From: Girardinichthys multiradiatus
Lineage: Eukaryota; Chordata; Actinopteri; Cyprinodontiformes; Goodeidae
Length of the DNA: 64,000 nt
Assembly (NCBI RefSeq): GCF_021462225.1
Contig: NC_061808.1
Span: forward strand, 24,403,119 to 24,467,118
Direction: 5' to 3'
The number at the start of each line of letters is the position of its first letter. Within the stretch, counting starts at the first letter, position 1. The notes under the pieces were generated by a model. The model saw nothing but the letters and a program-made list of their open reading frames with translations. It made no database searches and was not told where the DNA came from. Below are positions 1 through 12,871 of this stretch, piece after piece. Position numbers and translations under genes: made by a program.

Positions 1-3000
1 AGCCAAGGAAATAATTAAGATTGGCAGCTAAACTAAATTTCAGGTTAATCAGATTCACTAAAATTGATGGCAGGTTTGACCTGAGGAAGACTAAATGCTG
101 AGAATCAATCTAAAGGTGAAGCAACAAAGTATCATAATATGGGTTTGCACATTTATGCAACAAGGTAATTGCAGCCCTCCTCTCTATATATTTTTGTCTT
201 TAGCATTTTTATTTTATTTTATTATTTTAGTTGAATTTAACAGGATACGTATATATGTCTTATTTTTATGGAGAAAGAGTTTTTAAGTCATTTATCATTT
301 TTCAAATCACAAAAACATTTTTATGGTGTGTATCCTTTTAGAGCCACTGAATGACAATAATCGTCTAAGAAATAATTATTTTTTCTCAGAATTTCAATCA
401 TTCTTTTTGTGTAAAATTGCTAACCATTAGTATATTAAACAAAGGCAATGACTCTTATTTACCAGTGTGTCCAATTATCTCAACAAAACAAGATCTCTTT
501 CACATTCCAATGTCACATAGTGCCTGTGATGACGTTTTTTGCTTTCTCTCATCCTCTTCAGCGAGGTATATAAAGACACTTCCACTCAGCTCGTGGGCTC
601 AAGAATGATATTCAGTTTGCGGTGATATCTCTGCCACACAGGCAGCCTCGTCAGAGAGGACATATTGCAGACATCCATCCTCCACTACAGTCACACTCTA
701 GTATGAAGCCACAGCTTGACACTAAATAGATCCAGCCTGCAGAAGGGAGTTATTGTGGAGTGTAGCCATGAGATAGAGGTCACTGTTGCCAAAGGTATGA
801 GAGATGGAAAGAAATCAAATGTCCTGTGAGTAAATCATATGTTGAATTCACATATTTCATCAGAAAAATGAAGGGTTTAAGGCCTTAGATGGGTTTTATA
901 AATCACAAATGTGGCTTATTTACCTTTCACCCTGCATAAATCAAGTGCATTGTTACCTTTACCACATTATATCTAAAATAAGTTTATTTTCTTTGATTTA
1001 CAATTGAACATGATTGTCTGATGGACATACAGCAGAGTCAGAGATACTTTCAGCCAACAGCTTCACTGTATGTGACGAAGTCTCTGCCTGTATTTGGAAC
1101 TGCATTCATACTTCAGCTAAATGAAAGCTGCTCTAAGGCGAGCTTCTTTCAAGAATTCTGTCTGCAGCCTGCAAATTACACTCACTCACTCACTATATGC
1201 CAATTTTAGCAGCTTCTTTCTTAAATGCAAATAACACTTTAATGATATTCTGGCTGTCAGCGTCTGAAAAAACTTTGGAGAGAGAAGTCAACTTTGAAGA
1301 ATTTAATGTTCTGTATTTTTTTCATTTAAAATTCAGAATGCATAAGATCACAGCACCTTTTGGCCCAATTTTCTAGAACTGTTGACATTTTCATGTTTTC
1401 CTTCTTGCCAAGTAAAAAAAAACAGAGCAAAAATAAATTGTGATGAAAGATATAAGACGGTATGGTTACAAAGCATGCAGCATTGTGATGATAGAGGTAA
1501 AACTGGTCTTATTGCAATAAAGTAGTAAAAACCTCGTAGTTATAATATAATTTTTTGGGGGGATGATGTAACTCCAGAACATTTACATTTTGTATAAAAT
1601 GTTGTGAAGGGTTTTTAACATATCCTGGAACCTTCTGGGAGGGAAAGACAATCTAATTAAATATTTACATATTTAACTTTTTTTTTTTTTTTGGCCTAGC
1701 TGTGCATGTTTGCTTCGTTCAACAATATTTCCAGATATAAAGTGCATTTAGCTTGTTGAACAGAGTCAAAGCCTAAATTTTAATGGTTCGCTCCTACGTT
1801 AGGGACCATCTTGTCTTCTTTATATATTTTTGTGTGGATCTGTGAATATCTGTCAACCTGAAATGACTAATTTCTATGCTTCAAACTTTTGAATCAATCC
1901 ACTCTACCAAGTGGACTGATTTGTCAGGGAGTGTGACATGAAGCAAATGTGCTTTGATTAAAAATGGAATTAATTCAAGGAGAGCAGCACAAAACTAACA
2001 ATGAGCCAATCAGTGCCATGACGACTCCGGTTGTTGTCGAACTGTTGTTGTGAAATACTGTCTAGATAAAGATTTGAAAAGACAGTGGTGGCGACACTAG
2101 GGATAGCTACTGAACAACAAATTGTGCAACATTTTTAACTGTTGCCTAAGTTATATGTGCTTAAAATGATAGCTGTTAAGCCGTACACATATAACATCTT
2201 GTCTGAGCAGGAGACACAGCTGGCTGGAAACATTTAAATATACTACATGAAGGTGTCACTCTCGCACACACTGAGGAATAGTTGATATTGTTAAAACTCT
2301 ACCAGACAAGGGGATAACCTTCCCTCTTGGAACAAAGGCATTCTACAAATAACAAGTCAGCTCCGGTTTTGTTCATTTTTCCATAGTGTGACATTCCATC
2401 TCAACTCTGCCCGTTTTCATTAATAATTCTTCTCTACTTCTGCCTGCAACGTGATCATGAAATGTTGTGTTAATAAATGCTTAATTGCATGATCCTTTTT
2501 GGATTATGCTTAAATTAAAAAAAAATCTGTCTCATTTAGTATTTTTTTAAGCTTTAGATATAAAGATGTCATTGCAGAAATCTTGTGTGTTGGAAAGCTA
2601 AGTTACTGTTCATACCTGTGTTTGAAATATGCAATAATCAGGGCAGTCCCTGTCCAAATGATCACTGTGTCTTCAGAGAATATAATACTCAACAAGAACA
2701 GCAGTACAAGAGCTAAACAGGAAGTACATATGTGTCAGAGCATGACCTCCACACAATGTGGAACACAGTTTTGGTGTTAGTTTTCATATTGATAATTTTC
2801 ATATATTTATACAATATTTTCATTATCCCAGGATATAGTATAGTTAAAATAATGTCAAACTTTAATAAATCTAGTCATGAATGAGGATTTTACCTTAACA
2901 GGCCGTTTCAAGCTGAATCTGTTTCCACTGCAAGAACCTTTTCCAGGACCCAGAGCCATGCTTTTCCACTGTTATTTCCACTGCAGGGACCAAGACCAAA

Positions 3001-6000
3001 TCAGATCAGATGTTGGTTGGGAGTTAGTAATTTTGGTATCTATCCTGGACTATATAACTTTTGTGGTTTGAGGCTGGTAAGCTTTTGCTAGTAGTAGTTT
3101 TAGTTTTAGTATTTTCCATCTACTGTTCATTATTAATCATATGGAAAAAATATTTAGTTTTTATGTTGGCAAATATCTATCATCTTAAATATAAATATAT
3201 CCCCAATCCCCCAGGACTGTGTATCATACACCAATTAAGTTGAAAAAAAGGTGGCAGCTGCTTAAGTGTGTATTTGTGTGGTTAATGCTTCTTTGTAACA
3301 CACAGTGCTGGCTTTAATTATTAAAAGTCTGTCTGCAGCTTTTTTTTTCCTTTATTACAATGTTTGATTAAAGTTTGTTACAGTTCGACCTCTCCATAAG
3401 ATTGAAGTGACTTTATATAACTTGTGAAATGTAAATGCTGAGACAAAATCATTGATTAAAGTTTAATTCTCAGAATTAAAGCTTTTTATTTCTTCAATGA
3501 GATCCTCTTTCTCTCATCTGCACATCTGAGAAAGATGTGTCTCAGCAGTCCTGCTGTTGGAGGAGTGACTCTCTTGATGTGAGGGAACATTATTTTTATA
3601 AGCAGCACTGTTTTGTACCCCTCAGTAGAAACACACACAAGAAAAGGCCAGAGTAAAACAGAACTTCCAGGAAATTTACTTCTACGGGAAAAATGTTGCA
3701 GGTTGCGTAGTAGAAAAGCTGCTAAAGTGAAACTAGCCGACCATACTGCATGATTTCAAGCAAAGTTACCACACATTAAAAATTCATTGACAAACGTTTC
3801 TAGATTGCTTTAAGACTGCCAAGTAATAACTTGTCTAATTAACAAATGCTAGAGCTACTCTGCCCTTTAGCCATAAATTAGAATTATATTATTTTCACTT
3901 TATTGACCCTCTGTTTATATTGTAACAGTTTGAAGTTTATGCAGTCCAAATCCATTCAGATATGGATTTAAAATAATGTTCATTTAACCAAAATGTTGTT
4001 TTTTCTACTGGGAAATTACAACGGATTGCTCAAAAGTTAATAAAAAAACTTTATACACATTTGTTGTTTATTTACATTTTAATATGAAATGGCATGTCAA
4101 AACAATTTTAAAACGGATACCTACTGTACTTGATTGGGGTGTTTGTGATCATTAATGCTATTTGCTTGATTAATCAGATATTGAGACAATGCAGACGGCG
4201 AGGAGCAAACAAGTAGCAGAAAAAAATCTGTTTTAGTGGATCAAGGCCAAGTTTGGCCGGTCTTGAACTTGAAATATCATAATCTGACTTCCAGACAAAA
4301 GAAACATGTTCACATTAAAAGATCTGCCAGAGATATGAATAATTTTGGGCTCAACTGTAGAGACCTTTAAAGTATTTTTGTTAGTTTTTTTTATCATGGA
4401 TTCTTTCTTTTCTTTCTCATTTTGCCCTTGGCAGAAAATAAAACTAATTTGCTTGTCAGTGACATAATGGCACCATTTCTGCTCATGAAAGACACAAATG
4501 TCATTCAGGTCGGCAACGACCCCCAGGACAGTCATTAGGTGAAATTAGAGGCATGCTTCTGTCGCTCACGGCTGACAGCATGATAGGTATCTTTTCTTTG
4601 GTGACTTCATCACATCAGGTGCAAAGGGTGAAAGACATCAAAGTCAAGAAAATATAGACAAACTGGTTTTGGTTTTGCAGCCAAGGGACAGACTCCCAGG
4701 TCTCTGGATGTGCATGTGTGGGTAGGTGGAGTTAAGCAACGCATGTTTTCACATAGCTGCTGTTTTTTTTAGCGAGCCTGTATGTGTGTTAATCAGATGG
4801 GAGTATCATCATCTTCAAACATTGTTAAAGGTTTTCACACTGTGGAGACTGAAATGATTGGTGACAAACTTAAGTGCAGCTTTTTTTATGTGCCTGCCTT
4901 GCGAGATCACCCATGAGTAACACAGGCATTGTATTGAGCGTTTGCACATCAGTGTATCATGCTGCCCTTCCCCCAGTGTTTTCCTATCAGTGAAATTCAG
5001 AGATTTGAGGCTTGTCATAGTTGGTAGAGGTTAGCAGAAGTGAGGCTACGGTTAGTGCACTGGAGCGTTTAGCTGTACATGGGAAGATTTACCGGCCTGT
5101 GAAGCCATAAACCTACAATTACAAACCCTAACAACTCTGGCACAGGCAGTCTGTACAACGCAGTTTTCCTCTGGGCTCAGGGATTTAAGCCTCACAATCA
5201 GTCAAGCGTGACGTAAGAAGCTAATTGCACAAGAATGACACACATACACGCCCAACCTCCTTACAGGAGGGAGACTGATGTCGGTGGTGGAATTTTGTTT
5301 GAAATTCATCAAATTTTAATCCAGCTCGTTCATTTCCATATTTCCATATTTATCTCCACGCTTCTAGCATCCACTTTCTTCCTGCATATCATTTTGGCCC
5401 TATTAATAGCTCAAACTGCTCCTTACCTTAGACACTCGCTAACAGGGGAAGACGCTTTCACCGTTGTCACCGCAACCTCGTATCAGGTCCAGCATTCAAA
5501 GACGTGTTTCCCAAGGTAGATAGGGCTGTCAATGAATCACTCCATTTCTGCCACAGTTGGTAAATTGACTGTTTGATACTGGAAACTAATGGGGCAGGAG
5601 GCGGTTGGAGTTGGTGATAAGATGTAGGATTCATACTCTTCCCTGCCTTGCTATAATGAATCAGTGTATTTACTTAGAGCGATCTGCTCATCTGAAATGG
5701 TGGTGCGATTGCTCTGTGCTCTCTACGGTGTTGTCACCGACCCCCTCCCCAAAAGGTAATTGGTTTTACCTTAGACACTGTAATAGATCCTGGATGAAGT
5801 ATTGACCGCAGCTTGACTTTGATTAAGGGGCTGTAGGGCAGAATACGCCTTTAATGAAACTGAGGAATCAGCATTCTCCTGGCTGTTGCGCCAAGGCTGG
5901 ATGCATCATGGCCCACAGGCACCTTGATTAGGGCCTGATCCCTGGCAAATCCAGGGATGGGGCAAAGCCTCTGAATTAAAAGCGATGAATCCATCTATTA

Positions 6001-7224
6001 ATAATATCTGAGGTGTGTACAGTTTTTCCTCTGGAGGCCTATAATGATTAAAGACGTGTGTATTCATTTACTGTAAACTCTCCCCCATGCATATTCACCC
6101 ACAAGTCCAATCATCCACCTTGTTGCTCTGCAGCTGAAACACTAACACACTCATTAATGCACTCAATCCATTTTCCCTTCATATGCAAAAGGTCAGGCTT
6201 TATCAGTTGGAATTTTAGCATGGGGGATAACTTGAATTAGCTTTTCTCATCCTCTTCTTTTATTGCCTTTTTGCTCATGTTTAAAACTGATTGCATCTCG
6301 GACGGAGATGAAAGAGAAGCAGAATGCTCGCCCCAAACCCCCCTCCCCCCCGTTCTTTGAGCATGCAAATGGACATAATCTAAAAGACGAAGTATTAGCA
6401 TGCTAAAAGACAGCACGGCTATGATGAACACCATTTGCAAAGGCTTAATGCGATAGCTGGGTAAGATGATTAACTTTGAATCCATTTAATCAACCACAAG
6501 CGCTTCCTCAAATAACCAACTGTCTTGTGTTCGGGTAAAACTTCCCCTCAAATCTGTTGGGGATTGGATGGATGTGTCAAATCACAGCATTTCTAAATCA
6601 GAGCCGAGGCCCGCCAAACAGGGTTCTTTGAAGTGATGGACATCAAACATAATTTTCTCAGCGGTATTTGTCATCCTCTGTCTTGCTTAAAGCTCACAAT
6701 GGAGTGCAACTTGGAGCACACAGCAGCTCGATTTGACTGAGGAGTCAATGTGCCCTTGGGCTGCATCCTATTGACTTAAGTGGTTTAAGTAGTGGGGCCT
6801 CTCAGCTCCTTTTTCATATCGATCCCAAAGTGCATGCTGATAACCGTCTCTCAAAATGTGATGGAAGTTCTGATCCTTTTGCCTGACCTTAAACCAAAAT
6901 CAAACAGCTCAGCTTGTGAGATATTGTATTTGTGTTTGCTAATGCTGGAAACAAATTGTAGCTGATTCTGCTATCAGACCTGGTGAAAAAGATTTTCACC
7001 AACATAAACTCCAGTTGGATCTGGTATAAATGCATAAATATTTGGAAAAGCACCTCAAGACTACTGTTAAGTATGGTAGAGGATCGGTGGTTCTTTGAGG
7101 CTGTTTCTTTGGCATTGCATTTATGTAGTCTGTGTCATTGGTTAATGTAAAAAATAAACTCCCACAGCTCACAGACAGATCTTTATTGAATGCTTTCTCT
7201 TCTGTGTGTCTTTTCTTCTGACAG
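1..7224 (+). other. mdga2: Intron upstream of exon A (3' part)
   Basis: This is non-coding sequence read as the 3' part of the intron before the first visible mdga2 exon, ending in the acceptor AG at 7223-7224. No reading frame here resembles the Ig1 exon or any other known protein. A poly-T run lies at about 1680-1692. A segment near 2910-3000 has the texture of an old DNA-transposon relic, but I cannot classify it. From about 4.5 to 7.2 kb I see no recognisable mobile element, and the sequence is mixed in composition. The transcript strand is inferred from the exons downstream. Confidence 0.6.
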
Positions 7225-7421
7225 ACCTCGATAACCCGGTGATTACGGTGCACCAGAGTATAGGAGAAGCTAAAGAGCAGTTCTATTATGAGAGAACCGT
7301 ATTCCTGCGCTGTGTGGCCAATTCCAACCCGCCTGTCCGCTACAGCTGGCATCGTGGGAGGGAGGTCTTGACACAGGGCTCTGACAAGGGCGTGGAAATT
7401 TATGAGCCTTTTTTCACACAG
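7225..7421 (+). CDS. mdga2: MDGA2 exon A: first half of Ig-like domain 2
   Basis: Internal coding exon of MDGA2, a GPI-anchored cell-surface Ig-superfamily protein of neurons; MDGA proteins bind neuroligins and limit their pairing with neurexins, and Ig1-Ig2 form much of that interface. The exon follows a pyrimidine-rich tract and AG (7223-7224) and ends at CAG before GTAAG. Its first two bases (AC) complete a codon begun upstream, probably Tyr, so the incoming intron is phase 1. The outgoing junction is phase 0. It encodes 65 full codons with the B-strand Cys (motif VFLRCVANSN), the core Trp (RYSWHRG) and the family motif GVEIYEPFFTQ. These match remembered vertebrate MDGA2 much better than MDGA1, which has different residues at many of these sites. 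The open frame upstream of 7225 and past 7421 is intron read-through. The partner Cys lies in exon B. Confidence 0.93.
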
Positions 7422-10404
7422 GTAAGACAGAGGAAAGACTCTGTAGATGCATGTCATAAATCAGAACAAATTTCAGCTGCACAAATCATCAGATTTTATT
7501 ACTTTGATTGGATACACCCCCCCTTTTTTTTTTTTTTAAGTAAAGTTAGGAGTGGTTATTTGTCTTTGGAACTAGATGTGTCAAGCTTATCACTGCTTAT
7601 TACCACCAACAACTATCTGCCTGTTTTTTTCTGGATCATTCTATAATTCCAGCTCTAGCAAAGAAGTCCCCCATCACGATAGAACCTACTGACTATGCTT
7701 TATTTGAGATACAGCGTACCTAAGAAAGCTTTGCTGATAAACGTTCTTTCAGAAGTTTGGTCTTTAGTAAATAATTTTCCCATACCTCCTCTTTGTACAA
7801 GGTTTAACACATAGTATGGGAAAAGAACAACAAACTGCTAGAGGCTTGTCAGGTGTTCAGTGTGGTGTTTTATCTCCAAGTGCATACCAGCCTTATGTTT
7901 TCCAGCTTCTGTTTGTACATTCTTGTTAGGATGCCATCCTGGTAGTATTTTAAATTTTAACAGTATTTCGGACTCTTCAGTTTCAGGATCTTTGGCAGTT
8001 GTAGTTATAATGTTTTTGGCAATAGCATTTCTATCTTTCAAAAAATAAATAACACTGTAATGTTGTGCAGGAATATGTTGCCTATTTCGGGGACAGACAT
8101 TTCCTTATGTTCCCCAAAGGGATGCCAGCAAGTATGAATGCTTAGAGGTTGTTACTTTCAAAAAACTACTCTTAATCTGAAAAACAGGCCTAATTGGAAC
8201 TCTTATTTCTAATTTATTGAATATGATTGTATATAAAATTGGATTTGTGTCTGAAGATGGTCAAAATTAAATGCATCAGGCGCATTTTTTTAACATTCTT
8301 ACTCAATTAAATACTACTAATAGTAATTACTAAAATGAATTCTGACAGACAAAGAGAATTAATGCTTTATCAATATGAACAGCAGATTCTGTAGAGAACA
8401 ATTGCTACTCTAATGCCAGTTTAGAACTCTTACCCAAGTGCATGTAAGAAAAAAATCAAAATGCTTTATTACAGCTGAAATACTTATTGGCAAAAAAATT
8501 ATTCAGCTTTCGTCTGTCTCATGAAATTCAGCTCCATCTCCAAAGGAGAGTGTTTGTGGCAGATACTTTATGCGCTCATAAATCATTAAACATATTGATT
8601 CCTTCAGTCACATATGACAGGTGTGGAATAAAATATTGTGTTTACAGCACATTTATAATGATTGTGCCAGTAAAAACAAACAAAAGATTACTTCTGCTCA
8701 TAAATCAAAGCAATTACAGGGGCTTTATAATTGTTACTCAAAATTCTAATCCAATTCAATAGAGAACTTTATTCTGAAAATCGTGTTTTACATATAAAGT
8801 TAAAGCTTAAATGTGTTGGCATAAGCAAGAAGCACAATAGTATTTTATCCAGGCATACACACATACTCTGCCTTATTACTACAAATATAGGCAAGGTTTG
8901 GTTCATAATTAACAAATAATCCCCATCACAGAATAATGGCAATCATATAGAAAATGGCGTAATTATAGCTTTTCAGTTTCATTTGTCTACCTCATGCCCG
9001 ACTAAACTCAGAGAGGGACAGTATAACTTGTCTTAATTAACCCCCTGAAAAGCAATAATAGAGTCCCCTAACCCAGTTTCATAGTTTGCATGCATATTTG
9101 TGAAATAGTTTCTATTACAATCAGGGTTTTTTTTCTGTTGAATGAAGCGGATTCTCTATGCAGTCTGCAAACTGAAAAGCTTTGTTCCAAAAAGGATTTT
9201 CTGCAGTCAACAAAGAGCTGGTTGAAATTGTTCCATCACTTGTGAAGGTATTGTAGTTTTTCAATACATTGAGTTAAATGTGATTTGGTACGAACTTGGA
9301 AGTCGAGATCAATGAGAATGTAAGTCTGCACCAAAAAAAAGGAGCGGAAAAGAGGCTTAGGCAATAAAGAAAGAGAGGAAAAGGAAGTGAAATTGATGTT
9401 TGGCCAAATGGAGAAAGATGGCTGTTAACTAATGGAGTGGGTAAAGCAAAATGAAGAAGCTGCACTACAGGGCCTTGAATAACACTTATCCCATCTGCAC
9501 TCCATCCCTCCTACTGCCCTCTATTAGAGCCTTAATTGGGTCTGAAAATTAGAGCACAAACTAAAACCCACATATTAAGATTTTGTGAGACCCACTCCAA
9601 ATAATTCATTCATAACTATTTTCATATCTAAACCTGTATATTACCCAACGACAGTTAAGGGACTCAGGAAAGAAGACAAAAGGATTTCCTGTAAAATTTC
9701 TCTTTCTGACTCCTACCCTCATTTATTCTTCCCTTTCCTTTGCATTATCATAAGCCTTGCAGATGTGTTATACTCCCAAAGACGTTACAAACATGCAGAC
9801 GTAGCATTTTAAATTTGCTACAGGGAACTAGAGTATAATACAACCTCTGCCCAGAGCTGTGGGTTTATTAAAGAAACCCTCTATTTTCTGCTGCCAGTTA
9901 TTTTCTCCACATATCCTCATTTTTACATATATTGACACTATGCACTGTGGAATTCTTAAATATACTTGGGGATACTGTTGAAATGTTGGAGACTGGTAAC
10001 TGTTAAAAGTACAAAAAGTCAAAAATAGTGTTTTCTCCATCTGTTTTCACCATGTGGCTCTTCTAATTAATAATTTGATGGCTGTGGTGAAAAGCTTAAT
10101 TAAAATTAACTTATCTCTTAATATTGGCTTTTGTTGCAACAAGAAAATCCCACTGTGGGATTTTCATGATGTGGAAAATAATTTATCCCAAAGCCACTTC
10201 ACTGCTTTTCTGCCCTTGCTGTGAAAACCTACACATTAAGAAACCAAAACAGGACTTCTACCAGTTTTAGCTCGGCATAAGGTGATGTGGGACCAAGCAT
10301 TGACTGAAAATCAACATATAAAAATTATGGTCAGCCTTTTACTCAAACAAAGTCTTTTTTATGGATTGTCTAATAACCTAACAATGTAAAAACACATTAT
10401 GCTA
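7422..10404 (+). other. mdga2: Intron A-B, 5' part
   Basis: Intronic sequence after exon A (donor GTAAG at 7422). I recognise no exon, RNA gene or classifiable mobile element. There is a C/T-rich run at 7516-7539. A 23-base imperfect palindrome lies at 10143-10165, with 10-base arms (GAAAATCCCA and its complement) around CTG. The open frames on both strands are short and composed of ordinary AT-rich codons. Confidence 0.6.
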
Positions 10405-11259
10405 TTTGCTGTTTGCCGTCTGGGGTCGAAGGCCAGGAGAGGGACCAGGCCTTCTGGTCGGCATCTGGACTGGGGTTAGGTTTCGGGTCTTGGGGGGGGT
10501 TGTCTGGTACTGGGGCTGGCTTTTCGGATCTCTCGGGATCGCTTGGATTTCTTTGGATCTCGTCCCCTGGCTTCGGTGCCCGGTCCGTCGGTTGGAGGGG
10601 CGCCGGCGAGGGGGTCTTGGCCGGACAGTGAGCAGTGTTGATTGAGATGCGGCTTTGCTTTGGTGAAGGGGCTGGCCAGCCTGCTTGGTGTGGCAAGGTG
10701 TACCGTGCGGGAGGGTGGGTGGCCAGAATCCTGGGGCACCGCCGGTGTTTGGGTGTGGGGCTGGCGGGTTGCCCGCTCCTTAGCATGCTGTGGTGGCCTT
10801 CCTCCAATGCTTCTGTCTGTGGCTCTGGCCCCTGGCCGGGTGCTGGGCTACGGTTGGCGGCCGGGTGGGTGGGGCGGTGGAGCATGTCTTCTGCCTGCAG
10901 GGGGGTGGCTGGCGGGATGTGCTTGGCCTGGAGTGGGGACCACCTCCTGGGTCTGGGCGCTGGTTGTATGGGGTATCGGCACCTGGACCTGGGAGTATAG
11001 AGTATGTATGGGGAGTGTGAGTGAGTGTACGACGTCCATTGCTGTTTGTGTTTAGGTTGGGTGCGTGTGTGTGAGTGTTTTTATGTGTACACTTGAGGGT
11101 GGGAATGTATGACTGCGTGCATGTTTTTTGTGTCATATTTGGTCTAGGGCTGCTCCCTCCCCTAGATCCGTTTAGGGCCCCTATCAAATGTGGGGCCTAT
11201 TTCCTCCCCGCCACACTACCTGGCGGTGGTTGGTGTCTCTGCCCACCGATCTACATGTA

Positions 11260-12871
11260 CAGGTCCTTCTCAAAATATATTAGCATATTGTGATAAAGTT
11301 CATTATTTTCCATAATGTCATGATGAAAATTTAACATTCATATATTTTAGATTCATTGCACACTAACTGAAATATTTCAGGTCTTTTATTGTCTTAATAT
11401 GGATGATTTTGGCATACAGCTCATGAAAACCCAAAATTCCTATCTCACAAAATTAGCATATTTCATCTGACCAATAAAAGAAAAGTTTTTTTAATACAAA
11501 AAACGTCAACCTTCAAATAATCATGTACAGTTATGCACTCAATACTTGGTTGGGAATCCTTTTGCAGAAATGACTGCTTCAATGCGGCGTGGCATGGAGG
11601 CAATCAGCCTGTGGCACTGCTGAGGTCTTATGGAGGCCCAGGATGCTTCGATAGCGGCCTTTAGCTCATCTAGAGTGTTGGGTCTTGAGTCTCTCAACGT
11701 TCTCTTCACAATATCCCACAGATTCTCTATGGGGTTCAGGTCAGGAGAGTTGGCAGGCCAATTGAGCACAGTGATACCATGGTCAGTAAACCATTTACCA
11801 GTGGTTTTGGCACTGTGAGCAGGTGCTAGGTCGTGCTGAAAAATGAAATCTTTATCTCCAAAAAGCTTTTCAGCAGATGGAAGCATGAAGTGCTCCAAAA
11901 TCTCCTGATAGCTAGCTGCATTGACCCTGCCCTTGATAAAACACAGTGGACCAACACCAGCAGCTGACACGGCACCCCAGACCATCACTGACTGTGGGTA
12001 CTCGACACTGGACTTCTGGCATTTTGGCATTTCCTTCTCCCCAGTCTTCCTCCAGACTCTGGCACCTTGATTTCCGAATGACATGCAGAATTTGCTTTCA
12101 TCCGAAAAAAGTACTTTGGACCACTGAGCAACAGTCCAGTGCTGCTTCTCTGTAGTCCAGGTCAAGCGCTTCTGCCGCTGTTTCTGGTTCAAAAGTGGCT
12201 TGACCTGGGGAATGCGGCACCTGTAGCCCATTTCCTGCAAACGCCTGTGCACGGTGGCTCTGGATGTTTCTACTCCAGACTCAGTCCACTGCTTCCGCAG
12301 GTCCCCCAAGGTCTGGAATCGGCCCTTCTCCACAATCTTCCTCAGAGTCCGGTCACCTCTTCTCGTTGTGCAGCGTTTTCTGCCACACTTTTTCCTTCCC
12401 ACAAACTTCCCACTGAGGTGCCTTGATACAGCACTCTGGGAACAGCCTATTCGTTCAGAAATTTCTTTCTGTGTCTTACCCTCTTGTTTGAGGGTGTCAA
12501 TAGTGGCCTTCTGGACAGCAGTCAGGTCGGCAGTCTTAACCATGATTGGGGTTTTGAGTGATGAACCAGGCTGGGAGTTTTAAAGGCCTCAGGAATCTTT
12601 TGCAGGTGTTTAGAGTTAACTCGTTGATTCAGATGATTAGGTTCATAGCTCGTTTAGAGACCCTTTTAATGATATGCTAATTTTGTGAGATAGGAATTTT
12701 GGGTTTTCATGAGCTGTATGCCAAAATTATCCGTATTAAGACAATAAAAGACCTGAAATATTTCAGTTAGTGTGCAATGAATCTAAAATATATGAATGTT
12801 AAATTTTCATCATTACATTATGGAAAATAATGAACTTTATCACCATATGCTAATATTTTGAGAAGGACCTG
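11260..12871 (-). mobile_element. Tc1-like (DD34E) DNA transposon, copy 1, complete
   Basis: A complete 1,612-bp Tc1/mariner-superfamily element. The target dinucleotide TA is present at 11258-11259 and 12872-12873. The inverted terminal repeats are about 200 bp (11260-11461 and 12671-12871); both ends read CAGGTCCTTCTCAAAATAT or close to it going inward. A single long transposase frame lies between them on the minus strand. The element is inserted inside the GC-rich repeat within intron A-B. A second copy of the same family, with only scattered differences by eye, lies at 39696-41306 in the same orientation. The high similarity suggests both inserted fairly recently. Confidence 0.95.
11539..12543 (-). 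CDS. Tc1-like transposase, intact frame (copy 1)
   Basis: A 334-residue uninterrupted transposase, close to the usual 340 for Tc1-like enzymes, which cut and paste the element at TA sites. The N-terminal third is a paired-type helix-turn-helix region (SQSAVSRHLSGK near residues 35-46) followed by a basic GRKKCGRKR stretch, likely a DNA-contact or nuclear-import signal. The catalytic triad is present: Asp in LFSDESKF, Asp in FQHDLAPAH, and Glu in NPIENLW, with 34 residues between the second Asp and the Glu (DD34E). The VMVWGAVS block typical of the family is also present. The start MVKTADLT differs from the MGKTADLT of copy 2. No stop or frameshift is seen. Activity is not shown by sequence alone. 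Confidence 0.93.
   Translation of the reverse strand: MVKTADLTAVQKATIDTLKQEGKTQKEISERIGCSQSAVSRHLSGKFVGRKKCGRKRCTTRRGDRTLRKIVEKGRFQTLGDLRKQWTESGVETSRATVHRRLQEMGYRCRIPQVKPLLNQKQRQKRLTWTTEKQHWTVAQWSKVLFSDESKFCMSFGNQGARVWRKTGEKEMPKCQKSSVEYPQSVMVWGAVSAAGVGPLCFIKGRVNAASYQEILEHFMLPSAEKLFGDKDFIFQHDLAPAHSAKTTGKWFTDHGITVLNWPANSPDLNPIENLWDIVKRTLRDSRPNTLDELKAAIEASWASIRPQQCHRLIASMPRRIEAVISAKGFPTKY

Noticed and set aside
2910..3000. A possible Harbinger-like transposon fragment
   Set aside because: Only a short TTTCCACTGCA-type word pair supports it, which is too little to call.
7206..7646. An open frame of 146 codons that includes exon A
   Set aside because: Only 7225-7421 is coding. The upstream part is the acceptor tract and the rest lies after a good GTAAG donor, with intron-like composition.
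10397..11187. Many overlapping open frames on both strands of the GC-rich block (up to 162 codons)
   Set aside because: They overlap in several phases, have biased Gly/Trp/Pro or Pro/Thr/His composition and no family motif. GC-rich DNA has few stop codons, so these are chance frames in a repeat.
11630..12583. Plus-strand frames opposite the Tc1 transposase (also 40065-41018)
   Set aside because: They are mirror frames of the minus-strand transposase, repeated identically at both copies, and lack any motif of their own.
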